Assembly: GCF_003060965.1 (NCBI RefSeq)
Contig: NZ_QAII01000045.1
Location: 1 to 64,000 of the forward strand
DNA: 64,000 nucleotides
Reading direction: 5' to 3'
DNA from: Caulobacter sp. HMWF025
GTDB lineage: Bacteria; Pseudomonadota; Alphaproteobacteria; Caulobacterales; Caulobacteraceae
This document shows positions 8,528 to 16,248 of the stretch, in pieces. Positions within the stretch are counted from its first letter, which is position 1, and the number at the start of each line of letters is the position of its first letter. Position numbers and translations under genes: made by a program. The notes under the pieces are model-generated. The model ran no database searches. It was not told where the DNA came from and was given only the letters and a program-made list of their open reading frames with translations.

Positions 8528-10677
8528 CCGCCCCAGGGCAGCAGGACGTTCCAGAGTCCGAGCAGGATCGCCAGCCCGATGTAAAGCAGGGTCGTGTAGG
8601 TGAAGGCGACCTTGCGCAGGGTGGTCCAGCTGTCGACCCGGCGGCCGCCCTTCCAGACCATCGGGGCCATCAGCAGGGTCACCACGGCCAGCACACTGGC
8701 GACCAGGGCGCAGGCCGAGCCGGTGACGAGCCAGCCGCTGGGCCAGTTGAAGAACACGGCGGCAATGTCGTTGCTCTTGGAGGCGAAGACCCCGACACAG
8801 CCCAGCGCGATCAGCCAAAGCACGGCCTGCGTCGTCTGCAGGAGATTGGCGCGTGTCTGGGTCGGGGTCTGGCGGGTCTCGCGGCGATTGCGCACGAACA
8901 CGCCGGCCAGGGTTGCGACCGAGGCCAGGGCCGACAGAACCACGACCCAGGTCAGGAGGCCCGCCCCGTACGGGAAGCCGACGCGCTCGAAAGCGGCCCA
9001 GCCGCCGTTCGGGTAGAAGCGAACGGCCCTTTCCCCGGCGGTCTCGAAAGCGACCACTTCCGGGCCGTTGACCGACTGGAAGACACCGGGACGGCTGGTC
9101 GCATTCCACAGGGTCGACTTGCCGTCCATCAGGATGGCCAGTTGCCCGTCCGGGGTCGCCCTGACCTTGGCCAGCCGGATGATCCGGCCAACAAAGGCTT
9201 CGAGGCCGTGATAGGCACGGCGGGTGCCCAGATAGTCGCCTTCATAGCGCCGGGCGTCTTCCGCATTGAGGGCACGGCTCACTGGCACAGCCGGTGGTCG
9301 GGCGTAGAAGTGGGAAATGATGGCTGACGGGATCTCGGACGGGAGTTCCGCGCCGGTGTCGGTATTGACCGCAATGAAGATGCCGAGGCCGAGGTCGGGC
9401 ACCACGACGAGGTTCGAGTGGAACCACAGGGTGTCGCCTGCATGGCCGAAGCCCCGGCGACCGCCCGGCAGCGGGATGTCCTGGAATCCGGCGTTCCATC
9501 CGGCCGCATCCGGGGTTGGGCGATACATCACCGTCTCGAAAGCCTTGGCCGTGCGGGGCGAATAGACGGTCTTGCCGTCCAGGGTGCCGCCGCCCAGCAG
9601 GAGCATCATGTAGCGGGCCATGTCGGCGGCCGTGGACGAGGCCCCGCCGGCCGGCGCGATCTGGCCGGTCATTTCCGGCGGTTGCTCCTGCCAGCCCAGC
9701 GGCGTCCAGCGGAAGCCGTCCGAGCGGTCGGCGGCCAGGGCCGGTGACATCGGGGCCGGCAGATCTTCGCGCCACGGGCGGGCGTCGCGGAAGGTCGTGC
9801 GGGTCATGCCGGCCGGGAACAGGATCTCTTCGGCCACCAGCTGCTCGAACGGCTTGCCGGTGACATTGGCCACGGCGGCCCCGGCCAGGGCCGCGCCATA
9901 GTTGGAATAGGACGGCAGGGTGCCGGGCTCCCGCACGCGGCGCGGACGTTCCTGGCGCAGATACTCGTTCAGCGGCCGAACGCGCTGCCAGTCCTGCTCG
10001 AACAACTGGCCCATGGCCCGGTCTTCAAAGCCCGGCGTATGGGTCATCAGGTCGCGCAGACGCACCGGACCCATGTTCTTGCCGCGGATCTGGATTGCTT
10101 CCGGCAGATAGAGATTGACCGGGCCGTCCAGCCGCATGCGGCCGGCCTCGATCTCGTTCATCAGGGTGATCCAGGTGAAGGTCTTGGAGATCGACGCCAC
10201 GCGGAACAGGGTCCTGTCGGGATCGACGGCGCGGCGACTCTTTACGCTGGCGACGCCATAGCCCTTCTTCAGGATCACCTGGCCGTTCTGAACCACCGAG
10301 ATCGTCGCCCCGGCGATATGGTCCTCGACCATGCCGCGCTGCATCAGGCCATCAACGAAGGCTTCGAGCTCTGGAGCGGGCAGGGCGGCGGCGGCCGTGG
10401 CCACCGGGACCTGGGGGATGTCGGCAGGCGCAGCCGGCGGTGCCGTGACGGGACGCGTCGCGAAGGCCACGGGCCGTGGACGCAGGCGGGCGGGTCGCTT
10501 CAGACTGGCATAGGGACGCGGCCCCTCGGCGACGGGCGCTGCAGGACCGGTCGAGGTCACTGACGCGGCGGGCTCGGCCGGCGGCGTGGTCTCCTGGGCC
10601 CCGACGAGGCCGGCCGGAAGAAGAAGGCCGATCAAGACCGCAAGCAGGGCGGAGCCGGACAAAAGGCGTGACGTCAA
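8524..10677 (-). CDS. Exported serine hydrolase (class C beta-lactamase family) with C-terminal membrane segments
   Basis: The 717-residue protein begins with a signal sequence (residues 1-27), then a proline/alanine-rich linker to about 100. A beta-lactamase/D-alanyl-D-alanine-peptidase domain follows. The catalytic SxxK is S162-I-S-K165, and the second motif Y-x-N is in LPSYSNYGAALAG. GFGHAGDTLWFHSN probably stands in for the third (HxG-like) motif. The last 150 residues contain about four hydrophobic segments, so the enzyme is anchored in the inner membrane with a periplasmic domain. Such proteins act as esterases or peptidases on cell-wall or small substrates; which applies here is unknown. 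The stop overlaps the RusA-like gene by four bases. Confidence 0.87.
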   Translation of the reverse strand: MTSRLLSGSALLAVLIGLLLPAGLVGAQETTPPAEPAASVTSTGPAAPVAEGPRPYASLKRPARLRPRPVAFATRPVTAPPAAPADIPQVPVATAAAALPAPELEAFVDGLMQRGMVEDHIAGATISVVQNGQVILKKGYGVASVKSRRAVDPDRTLFRVASISKTFTWITLMNEIEAGRMRLDGPVNLYLPEAIQIRGKNMGPVRLRDLMTHTPGFEDRAMGQLFEQDWQRVRPLNEYLRQERPRRVREPGTLPSYSNYGAALAGAAVANVTGKPFEQLVAEEILFPAGMTRTTFRDARPWREDLPAPMSPALAADRSDGFRWTPLGWQEQPPEMTGQIAPAGGASSTAADMARYMMLLLGGGTLDGKTVYSPRTAKAFETVMYRPTPDAAGWNAGFQDIPLPGGRRGFGHAGDTLWFHSNLVVVPDLGLGIFIAVNTDTGAELPSEIPSAIISHFYARPPAVPVSRALNAEDARRYEGDYLGTRRAYHGLEAFVGRIIRLAKVRATPDGQLAILMDGKSTLWNATSRPGVFQSVNGPEVVAFETAGERAVRFYPNGGWAAFERVGFPYGAGLLTWVVVLSALASVATLAGVFVRNRRETRQTPTQTRANLLQTTQAVLWLIALGCVGVFASKSNDIAAVFFNWPSGWLVTGSACALVASVLAVVTLLMAPMVWKGGRRVDSWTTLRKVAFTYTTLLYIGLAILLGLWNVLLPWGG

Positions 10678-10785
10678 GGGGCCGACCTCTGGGACAATGC
10701 AGGCGGAGTTCCAGTGACTTCTAGGGCGCCTCGCACAGCGTTCAAAGAGCGGCGTGCACTGTTCCTCGCGAATACTGGAGCCGCC

Positions 10786-11556
10786 CTATCGTTCAGGGGG
10801 CTTTCGCCTGTCGAATGCGTACAGCGGCAGGAACGGGCGCAGGGCCGGGCCGATCCAGACCTGGGGCTCGGAGGGGGGCGCTGCCCCGACCTCGACCTCC
10901 TTGCGGGCTACGCAGGCCTGCACCGCCGAACCGAGGGCGATGAAATCCCGTGCCCCCTTGGCGGAAGACAGGAAGCAGTCGTCGAAGAACGGATAACGAT
11001 CGCTCTCGCCACATCCGAACGAGGCCCGGTCGGGGCGGGCGGCTGTCAGGATCATCCGGTTGGGCTTCTGCAGGGCCGGGATGAAGACGCCCGAGAAGCA
11101 GGCCGAAATGACCACCACCGCAGGGCGGGCGGGACAGGCATCGTCGATCAGTGCGGCCAGACGCGACGGGCGCAGCAGGTCTTCACCCAGCAGGGCTCCC
11201 TCCGGTCCGCCGTGGCTGCTGATGTAGAAGAGACAACCGGACCTGGCTGTCTGGGCGCTGTCTTTCAGACCCTGGTGGATCGCGGTGATCTCAGCCGGCT
11301 CGGGTCCCTGGCCCGGATAGCGTTCAGGGCGCACCGAATACTGGCGGATGGCCGTCCGGGCAAAGCCCAGGCCTGCCAGGGTGTCGGCGACGTCGCGACG
11401 GGCATTGTCGAAGGCTTCCGTCGGACCGCCGGAATGGGCATGCCAGTCACCGGCCACGACCACGGCGGACCAGCGCGAAAATGGGGTCTGGGCCTGGACC
11501 GAAGGGGCGAGCACGAACAGAACGAGGCCGACGAGAATGCCCGCTGTGCGCCCCAT
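10786..11556 (-). CDS. Exported C13 (legumain-like) cysteine peptidase
   Basis: The 256-residue protein has a signal peptide (1-22, ending VQAQ) and a caspase-like clan CD fold. The catalytic pair is visible: His115 in YISSHGG and Cys153 in VVISACFSGVF. The segment WSAVVVAGDWHAHSGGPTEAFDNARRDV matches the N-terminal strand and helix of the bacterial C13 family. Legumain-type enzymes cut after Asn or Asp; specificity here is unknown. It lies upstream of the membrane serine hydrolase on the same strand and 9 bases downstream of the thioesterase gene, so the three may be co-transcribed. Confidence 0.82.
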   Translation of the reverse strand: MGRTAGILVGLVLFVLAPSVQAQTPFSRWSAVVVAGDWHAHSGGPTEAFDNARRDVADTLAGLGFARTAIRQYSVRPERYPGQGPEPAEITAIHQGLKDSAQTARSGCLFYISSHGGPEGALLGEDLLRPSRLAALIDDACPARPAVVVISACFSGVFIPALQKPNRMILTAARPDRASFGCGESDRYPFFDDCFLSSAKGARDFIALGSAVQACVARKEVEVGAAPPSEPQVWIGPALRPFLPLYAFDRRKPPER

Positions 11557-11565
11557 CGCTCCGCC

Positions 11566-12036
11566 CTATTTCTTGAACCGGGCGAAGGGGGTGGGGATGG
11601 CCGTTCCGCTGGCCTTGGCCAGCAGCCGTCCCTCGCTGTCGTAGAGTTCGCCCTCGGTGAAGCAGACCGTCCGGCCCCATTTGACGACCCGACCGATGCC
11701 CCGCAACGCGCCGGGCATGGCCGGACGCAGGAAGCTGGTCTTCATCTCCAAGGTGGGGACGACGTGGGTCATGCCGGAAGTGATCATGCCCGCCACCGAC
11801 ATGCACTCGTCGAGCATGGCGCAGACATAGCCGCCCTGGATCTGGCCCATGGGATTGCACAGAAGGTCCGCCCGGGCCGTGAAGGCGACCTCGACCTCAC
11901 GCTCGGCCTGGCAAACGGCCAGTAGCTCGAAGCCGAGGGTCTGCGAGCCTGTCGGCGCATTCTTGGACGCGCGGAAGCGGGCGAGGATCGCCTCGTCGGT
12001 CAGGGCCTGGGGCTCGTCCGCCGCGACGTCGCTCAC
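11566..12036 (-). CDS. PaaI-type hotdog thioesterase
   Basis: The 156-residue protein has a single hotdog domain: NPMGQIQGGYVCAMLDECMS carries the family's HGG-like turn (QGG here) with the acidic residue D-E on the central helix. ALRGIGRVVKWGRTVCFTEGELY forms the later strands. Members hydrolyse acyl-CoA or aryl-acyl thioesters in the cytosol. The gene is three bases downstream of sspB and nine bases upstream of the C13 peptidase gene. Gln replaces the usual His in the HGG turn. The natural thioester is not known. Confidence 0.82.
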   Translation of the reverse strand: MSDVAADEPQALTDEAILARFRASKNAPTGSQTLGFELLAVCQAEREVEVAFTARADLLCNPMGQIQGGYVCAMLDECMSVAGMITSGMTHVVPTLEMKTSFLRPAMPGALRGIGRVVKWGRTVCFTEGELYDSEGRLLAKASGTAIPTPFARFKK

Positions 12037-12039
12037 GGT

Positions 12040-12522
12040 CTACTTCTTCCGGAACTGGTCGAGAGAGATGATCTTGGGCGCGTCTTCGCCCGACGGGGGC
12101 GACGGCGAGTCCGGCTCAGGCTCGTCGGTCGGTTCCGGTGGCACGATATCGGGCGCCTCGAACTGCAGGGCGAACTGAACCGACGGATCGTAGAACCGGG
12201 TCACTGCCGCATAGGGGACCGACAGGCGCTTCGGCTGGCCGCCGAACTTCAGCGTGACCGAGAAGAAGGTCTCGCCCGGGGCCAGATCCCAGTACTGATG
12301 CTGCAGGATGATGGTCATCTCGTCCGGATACTTGCCCAGCAGGTCCTGCGGGCCGGAGACGCCGGCCGCCTGTGTCTTGAAGGTGATGTAGAGGTGGTGC
12401 GGCTCGGGCAGGCCGCCGGGCGCAGCCGCCTTCTTCAGGGCCGCCTTGACCACGCCACGCAGGGCGTCCTGCGCCATGGCCTCATACTGCATCAAGTCTT
12501 CAGGCGGATTGGATTGGGCCAT
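12040..12522 (-). CDS. sspB: SspB-type ClpXP adaptor protein
   Basis: The 160-residue protein binds the ssrA degradation tag and tethers tagged proteins to the ClpXP protease. The body (HHLYITFKTQAAGVSGP, PDEMTIILQHQYWDLAP, FFSVTLKFGGQPKRLSVPY, AAVTRFYDPSVQFALQF) is the SspB fold. After a Pro/Glu-rich linker the C-terminus IISLDQFRKK is the conserved ClpX-docking tail. ATG 12522 is chosen because MAQSNPPEDLMQYE is the usual alpha-type N-terminus; the frame is open to 12624. The two-piece tmRNA gene that makes the tag lies directly upstream on the same strand. Confidence 0.92.
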   Translation of the reverse strand: MAQSNPPEDLMQYEAMAQDALRGVVKAALKKAAAPGGLPEPHHLYITFKTQAAGVSGPQDLLGKYPDEMTIILQHQYWDLAPGETFFSVTLKFGGQPKRLSVPYAAVTRFYDPSVQFALQFEAPDIVPPEPTDEPEPDSPSPPSGEDAPKIISLDQFRKK

Positions 12523-12689
12523 GCGGTCCGTCAGAAACAGGGAACTGAAACGAGACTCCCAGCCTAGCCTGTCATGCCCCTTCGGCAAAGATGGCGGGGG
12601 CGTCATCGAGTGCACTATTTTCAAAGGGGTATGCGGCCCGTGGACGCGGCCCTTCAGGCTCCCTCATGTCCGCTAGAAGCCGGAGGAGG

Positions 12690-13040
12690 GAGCCTCGGCT
12701 GCCACTTTTGGAAAGTGGAGGGATTCTGTTGGCAGGCTCCCTCCGGGCCCCGCCTAAGGATCTGAACCCCTAGGACTTAAGAGGCGAATTCACCTGCACC
12801 GCATTACGCGGCGACGGCGAACTCTTCAGCGAAGTTATCGTTCGCAGTTAGTTTAGCGGCCCGATACGGTGAGCCACGCCGAGAGAAAGCATAACACCTT
12901 TACACGTCTGTCGATGCTGATCGGCCCCATGCATCCCGTGATAACTCGGGAAGGATTGGTGGAGCCGCCGGGAATCGCACCCGGGTCCAGTCCGCTTATT
13001 ACGTGCGCGTTTATCCCCATAGTCCGGCCGAGACCGGACA
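12690..13040 (-). ncRNA. ssrA: Two-piece (permuted) tmRNA gene
   Basis: Transcribed leftward, the acceptor piece comes first and ends in CCA at 12959-12957. It has a T-arm CCGGG-TGCGATT-CCCGG and the 3' acceptor strand CGGCTCC. After a short intervening segment the coding piece begins with GGGGCCG (12928-12922), which pairs with CGGCTCC in a 7-bp acceptor stem including one G-U. The tag frame is 12845-12804 and reads ANDNFAEEFAVAA; with the tRNA-borne Ala this gives the Caulobacter-type tag. A TATATT -10-like box lies at 13051-13046, placing the 5' end near 13039. An imperfect stem (12680-12704 with 12730-12746) marks the 3' region; the exact 3' end is uncertain. tmRNA rescues stalled ribosomes. 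Confidence 0.93.
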
Positions 13041-13109
13041 AATCCAATATAGGGACTTCGGTCGGGCGAGGGAAGGCTTGCCGGTCAAATGGCCGGGGAT
13101 GGCCGCCGC

Positions 13110-13664
13110 CTACATGCCCTCGAGGCCGCGTTCGATCGACAGGACGCCCGTTCGCGACACTTCCACCAGACCCAGGGGGCGCATCAGGTCAAGGAACTTG
13201 TCGATCTTGGACGGCGCACCCGAAATCTCGAACACGAAGCTTTCCAGGGTGGTGTCCACTGGCTTGGCCCGGAAGATGTCGGCGATCCGTAGGGCCTCGA
13301 CCCGCTCCGCGCCCAAACCGCGCACCTTGACCAGGGCCAGTTCGCGTTCGACGCCGTTAGGGTCGCGAGTCACATCGTGGACGCGGCGGACATTGACCAC
13401 CTTGTTCAGCTGGGCCTCGATCTGGTCCAGCACCTGGCGCGTGCCTCGCGTCACCACGGTGATGCGGCTGGTGTGAGACTTGCGGTCGGTCTCGGCGACC
13501 GTCAGGCTTTCGATGTTGTAGCCGCGGGCGGCAAACAGGCCGACGACGCGGTGCAGCACGCCCGGCTCGTTGTCGACCAGCAGGGCGAAGGTCGCCGTCT
13601 GCTCGGCCTGGGCGGCGGTGGGCATGTCGTAGGCGGATCCGAGGGCGGCGGGGGCGTTGGTCAT
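13110..13664 (-). CDS. ilvH: Acetolactate synthase small (regulatory) subunit
   Basis: The 184-residue subunit activates the catalytic subunit and confers valine feedback inhibition in branched-chain amino acid synthesis. An N-terminal ACT domain is seen in TFALLVDNEPGVLHRVVGLF (about residues 25-44), then ARGYNIESLTVAETD. The C-terminal domain RPLGLVEVSRTGVLSIERGL is standard. It follows ilvB by 44 bases on the same strand and is read from the same message. In Caulobacter the pair is often called ilvBN; I use ilvH for the small subunit. Confidence 0.96.
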   Translation of the reverse strand: MTNAPAALGSAYDMPTAAQAEQTATFALLVDNEPGVLHRVVGLFAARGYNIESLTVAETDRKSHTSRITVVTRGTRQVLDQIEAQLNKVVNVRRVHDVTRDPNGVERELALVKVRGLGAERVEALRIADIFRAKPVDTTLESFVFEISGAPSKIDKFLDLMRPLGLVEVSRTGVLSIERGLEGM

Positions 13665-13708
13665 GGCACGCTTCTAAGCAAGGAGTGGGAAGGGGGCGAG
13701 GGGGATCG

Positions 13709-15514
13709 TCAGACCAGTCCCGCGCCGGCCTCGCCGATGACGTTGCCGATGTCCTCGACCTCGCCCATGATCATCTCATTGTGGGCCTTGCCCGAGGGAA
13801 TCATCGGCAGGCAGTTCTCGTGCTTCTCGACGCGGCAGTCGAAGACCACGACCTTGTCGCTGTTGATCATCTCCAGGATCTTCCCATCCAGCTCCGCCGG
13901 GTCCGAGCAGCGGATGCCGACCGCGCCATAGGCCTCGGCCAGCTTCACGAAGTCGGGCAGGCTGTCGGAATAGGAGTGGCTGTAGCGCTCGCCGTGCAGC
14001 AGCTGCTGCCACTGGCGGACCATGCCCATCCACTCGTTGTTGAGGATGAAGATCTTGACCGGCAGGTCGAACTGGATCGCCGTCGACAGCTCCTGGATGC
14101 ACATCTGGATCGAGGCCTCGCCGGCGATGTCGACCACCAGCGCCCCGGGATGGGCCAGTTGCACGCCCAGGGCGGCCGGCAGGCCGTAGCCCATGGTGCC
14201 CAGGCCCCCCGAGGTCATCCAGCGGTTGGGTTCCTCGAAGCGGTAGAACTGCGCCGCCCACATCTGGTGCTGGCCGACCTCGGTGGTGATGTAGGTGTCA
14301 CGGCCCTTGGTCAGCTCATACAGGCGCTGGATGGCGTATTGCGGCTTGATGGTGGTCTCGGAGGCCCGGTAGTTCAGGCACTGACGGGCGCGCCAGGTGT
14401 CGATCTGGGCCCACCAGTCGCTCAGGGCCGCCTTGTTGGGCTGGTGCCCGGCGGCCTTCCAGGCGGCGATCAGGTCTTCCAGCACGCTGGCGGCATCGCC
14501 GATGATCGGCAGGTCGACGCGGACGTTCTTGTTGATCGACGAGGCGTCGATATCGATGTGAATCTTCTTGCTGCCGGGAGAGAAAGCATCCAGCCGGCCG
14601 GTGACGCGGTCATCGAAGCGGGCCCCAACGCAGATCATCACGTCACAGTCGTGCATCGCGTTGTTGGCTTCGAAGGTGCCGTGCATGCCCAGCATGCCCA
14701 GCCAGGCCGGATCGGCGGCCGGGAAGGCTCCCAGGCCCATCAGGGTCGAGGTGACCGGCGCGCCGGTCAGGGCCTGGAACTCCCGCAGCAGTTCGCTGGC
14801 CCGGGGACCGGCATTGATGACGCCGCCGCCGGTGTAGAAGATCGGCCGGCGGGCCTGGGCGATCAGCTTGGCGGCCTCGGCAATGCGGCCGGCCTCGCCC
14901 TTGGTCCTGGGGTTATAGGCATGGGTCGAGGCGACCTCGTGCGGACCAAAATACTCGCCCTTGGCGAACTGGACGTCCTTGGGGATGTCGATCAGCACCG
15001 GGCCGGGGCGACCGGTGGTGGCGATCTTGAAGGCCTCGTGGATGATCCGGGGCAGGTCGCGGACGTCTTTGACCAGGTAGTTGTGCTTGGTGCACGAGCG
15101 GGTCATGCCGACCGTGTCGGCTTCCTGGAAGGCGTCGGTGCCGATCAGGTGGGTGGGGACCTGGCCGGTGATGACGACCATCGGGATGGAGTCCATCAGG
15201 GCGTCCATGATGCCGGTGATGGCATTGGTCGCGCCCGGGCCCGAGGTGACCAGGACCACGCCCGGCTTGCCCGAACTGCGGGCATAGCCTTCGGCGGCAT
15301 GGGTCGCGCCCTGTTCGTGGCGAACCAGGATGTGCTGCAGGCGCGGCTCATGGAACAGCGCATCATAGATCGGCAGGACCGCGCCGCCCGGATAGCCGAA
15401 CAGCACCTCGACGCCCTGGTCCACGAGGCCGCGAACCACAATCTCGGCACCGGTCATGGCGCGGTCGGCGGTTTCGGCGGGAGCGGGGCTCTCGATGGTC
15501 TGGTGGGCGGTCAT
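13709..15514 (-). CDS. ilvB: Acetolactate synthase large (catalytic) subunit
   Basis: The 601-residue ThDP- and FAD-dependent enzyme condenses two pyruvates to acetolactate, or pyruvate with 2-ketobutyrate, in the first common step of valine, leucine and isoleucine synthesis. ThDP-family landmarks are VLFGYPGGAVLPIYDAL (about residue 36), the catalytic Glu in VRHEQGATHAAEGYAR and the ThDP/Mg motif spanning GEASIQMCIQELSTAIQ to LNNEWMGMVRQW. Note GEAS where most family members have GDGS or GDAS; Glu replaces a magnesium-ligating Asp, which is unusual but chemically similar. The leader upstream carries a strong terminator hairpin (attenuator). Confidence 0.96.
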   Translation of the reverse strand: MTAHQTIESPAPAETADRAMTGAEIVVRGLVDQGVEVLFGYPGGAVLPIYDALFHEPRLQHILVRHEQGATHAAEGYARSSGKPGVVLVTSGPGATNAITGIMDALMDSIPMVVITGQVPTHLIGTDAFQEADTVGMTRSCTKHNYLVKDVRDLPRIIHEAFKIATTGRPGPVLIDIPKDVQFAKGEYFGPHEVASTHAYNPRTKGEAGRIAEAAKLIAQARRPIFYTGGGVINAGPRASELLREFQALTGAPVTSTLMGLGAFPAADPAWLGMLGMHGTFEANNAMHDCDVMICVGARFDDRVTGRLDAFSPGSKKIHIDIDASSINKNVRVDLPIIGDAASVLEDLIAAWKAAGHQPNKAALSDWWAQIDTWRARQCLNYRASETTIKPQYAIQRLYELTKGRDTYITTEVGQHQMWAAQFYRFEEPNRWMTSGGLGTMGYGLPAALGVQLAHPGALVVDIAGEASIQMCIQELSTAIQFDLPVKIFILNNEWMGMVRQWQQLLHGERYSHSYSDSLPDFVKLAEAYGAVGIRCSDPAELDGKILEMINSDKVVVFDCRVEKHENCLPMIPSGKAHNEMIMGEVEDIGNVIGEAGAGLV

Positions 15515-15552
15515 GGCGATGGTCCGGTGGAAAGGCGGGAAGGGGTAGGCGG

Positions 15553-15580
15553 AAAAGAAAAAAGGTCCCGAAGGACCTTT
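15553..15580 (-). terminator. Attenuator terminator in the ilvB leader
   Basis: On the minus strand AAAGGTCC-TTCG-GGACCTTT is followed by TTTCTTTTCC, a textbook intrinsic terminator. It lies 39 bases before the ilvB ATG, so RNA polymerase must read through it to express ilvBH. Upstream, GTGAC-CCTGAA-GTCAC (15606-15621) sits inside an outer CGCGA/TCGCG pairing and could be part of a competing structure. Attenuation of ilvBN has been reported in Caulobacter crescentus (established knowledge, from memory); here it is inferred from layout. Confidence 0.75.
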
Positions 15581-15614
15581 GCGCGCGCGACTGAACTACG
15601 ACGTGACTTCAGGG

Positions 15615-15650
15615 TCACATCGCGGACAGCCGCTCCATAAGTACGTCCAT
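15615..15650 (-). CDS. Candidate leader peptide of the ilvBH attenuator
   Basis: A short frame, ATG 15650 to TGA 15615, encodes MDVLMERLSAM. It has two Leu and one Val codons in 11 and ends 35 bases before the attenuator hairpin, inside the region that could refold. It lacks the long run of branched-chain codons seen in enterobacterial ilv leaders and has only a weak ribosome-binding site, so the call is tentative. Confidence 0.3.
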   Translation of the reverse strand: MDVLMERLSAM

Positions 15651-15759
15651 GGTTTTGCGCACAAGTCTTGCTCCAAAGCTACGGAAAGGGTGATGCCATG
15701 CGCGAAGGAGGGCGTCAAGGCGGGGTTGGCGGCAAGGTTGTGCCTTTTTTGCCCGAAGT

Positions 15760-16245
15760 TCAATCTTTCAGTGCGTCCAGCAGCCGTTCCAGGGCGGCAG
15801 CGGCGAAGGCCTGCATGTTGGCGGCCCGGTCCTCGCTGCCGGTCTCCAGGGTAAAGGCCGTCTCGCCCTCGGCATTGGCGACCCCCAGGCAGGTGTGACC
15901 GGCCGCGTCGCCATAGGCATTGCCGGTCGGTCCGGCTGCGCCGGTTTCCGACAGGCCCCAGGTGGCCTTCAGGTTTTCGCGGGTCACCCGGGCCAGCAGG
16001 GCGGCATAGGGTTCGCTGGCCGAGCGCATGCCCTCTGTGGCCTTGTGCGGGATGTCCAGCAGCCGCATCCGGGCCCGGGCCGTATAGACGACGCTGCCGC
16101 CGATATAGAACTTCGACGCGCCCGGCACGGCCAGCAGGGCCGCCGAGATCAGTCCTCCGGACGAGGATTCGGCGATGGCGAGGGTTTCGCCCCGGGCAAT
16201 CAGGCGCTCGGCGACGGCTTCGGCGAGGGCGGCGAGGTGGGTCAT
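15760..16245 (-). CDS. CinA-family nicotinamide-nucleotide amidohydrolase
   Basis: The 161-residue protein is the stand-alone C-terminal CinA domain (PncC type), which deamidates NMN to nicotinate mononucleotide in pyridine nucleotide recycling. Family motifs are LAIAESSSGGLISAALLAVPG (about residues 21-41; usual TAES(C/T)TGG becomes IAESSSGG), SKFYIGGSVVYTA, and WGLSETGAAGPTGNAYGD with the conserved G-x-AGP. The gene is followed by 105 bases of ilv leader on its 3' side and lies three bases downstream of miaA on the same strand. The replaced Cys/Thr in the first motif leaves the catalytic Ser in place. Confidence 0.87.
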   Translation of the reverse strand: MTHLAALAEAVAERLIARGETLAIAESSSGGLISAALLAVPGASKFYIGGSVVYTARARMRLLDIPHKATEGMRSASEPYAALLARVTRENLKATWGLSETGAAGPTGNAYGDAAGHTCLGVANAEGETAFTLETGSEDRAANMQAFAAAALERLLDALKD

Positions 16246-16248
16246 AGG

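Noticed and set aside
12853-13047. A 64-codon frame across the tmRNA
   Set aside because: It lies wholly on the ssrA RNA sequence and crosses the processed intervening segment.
13685-15640. A 651-codon open frame on the plus strand opposite ilvB
   Set aside because: It mirrors the third-position GC bias of ilvB, has no family features, and its composition (Gly, His, Asp, Val, Gln rich) is that of antisense shadows in GC-rich genomes.
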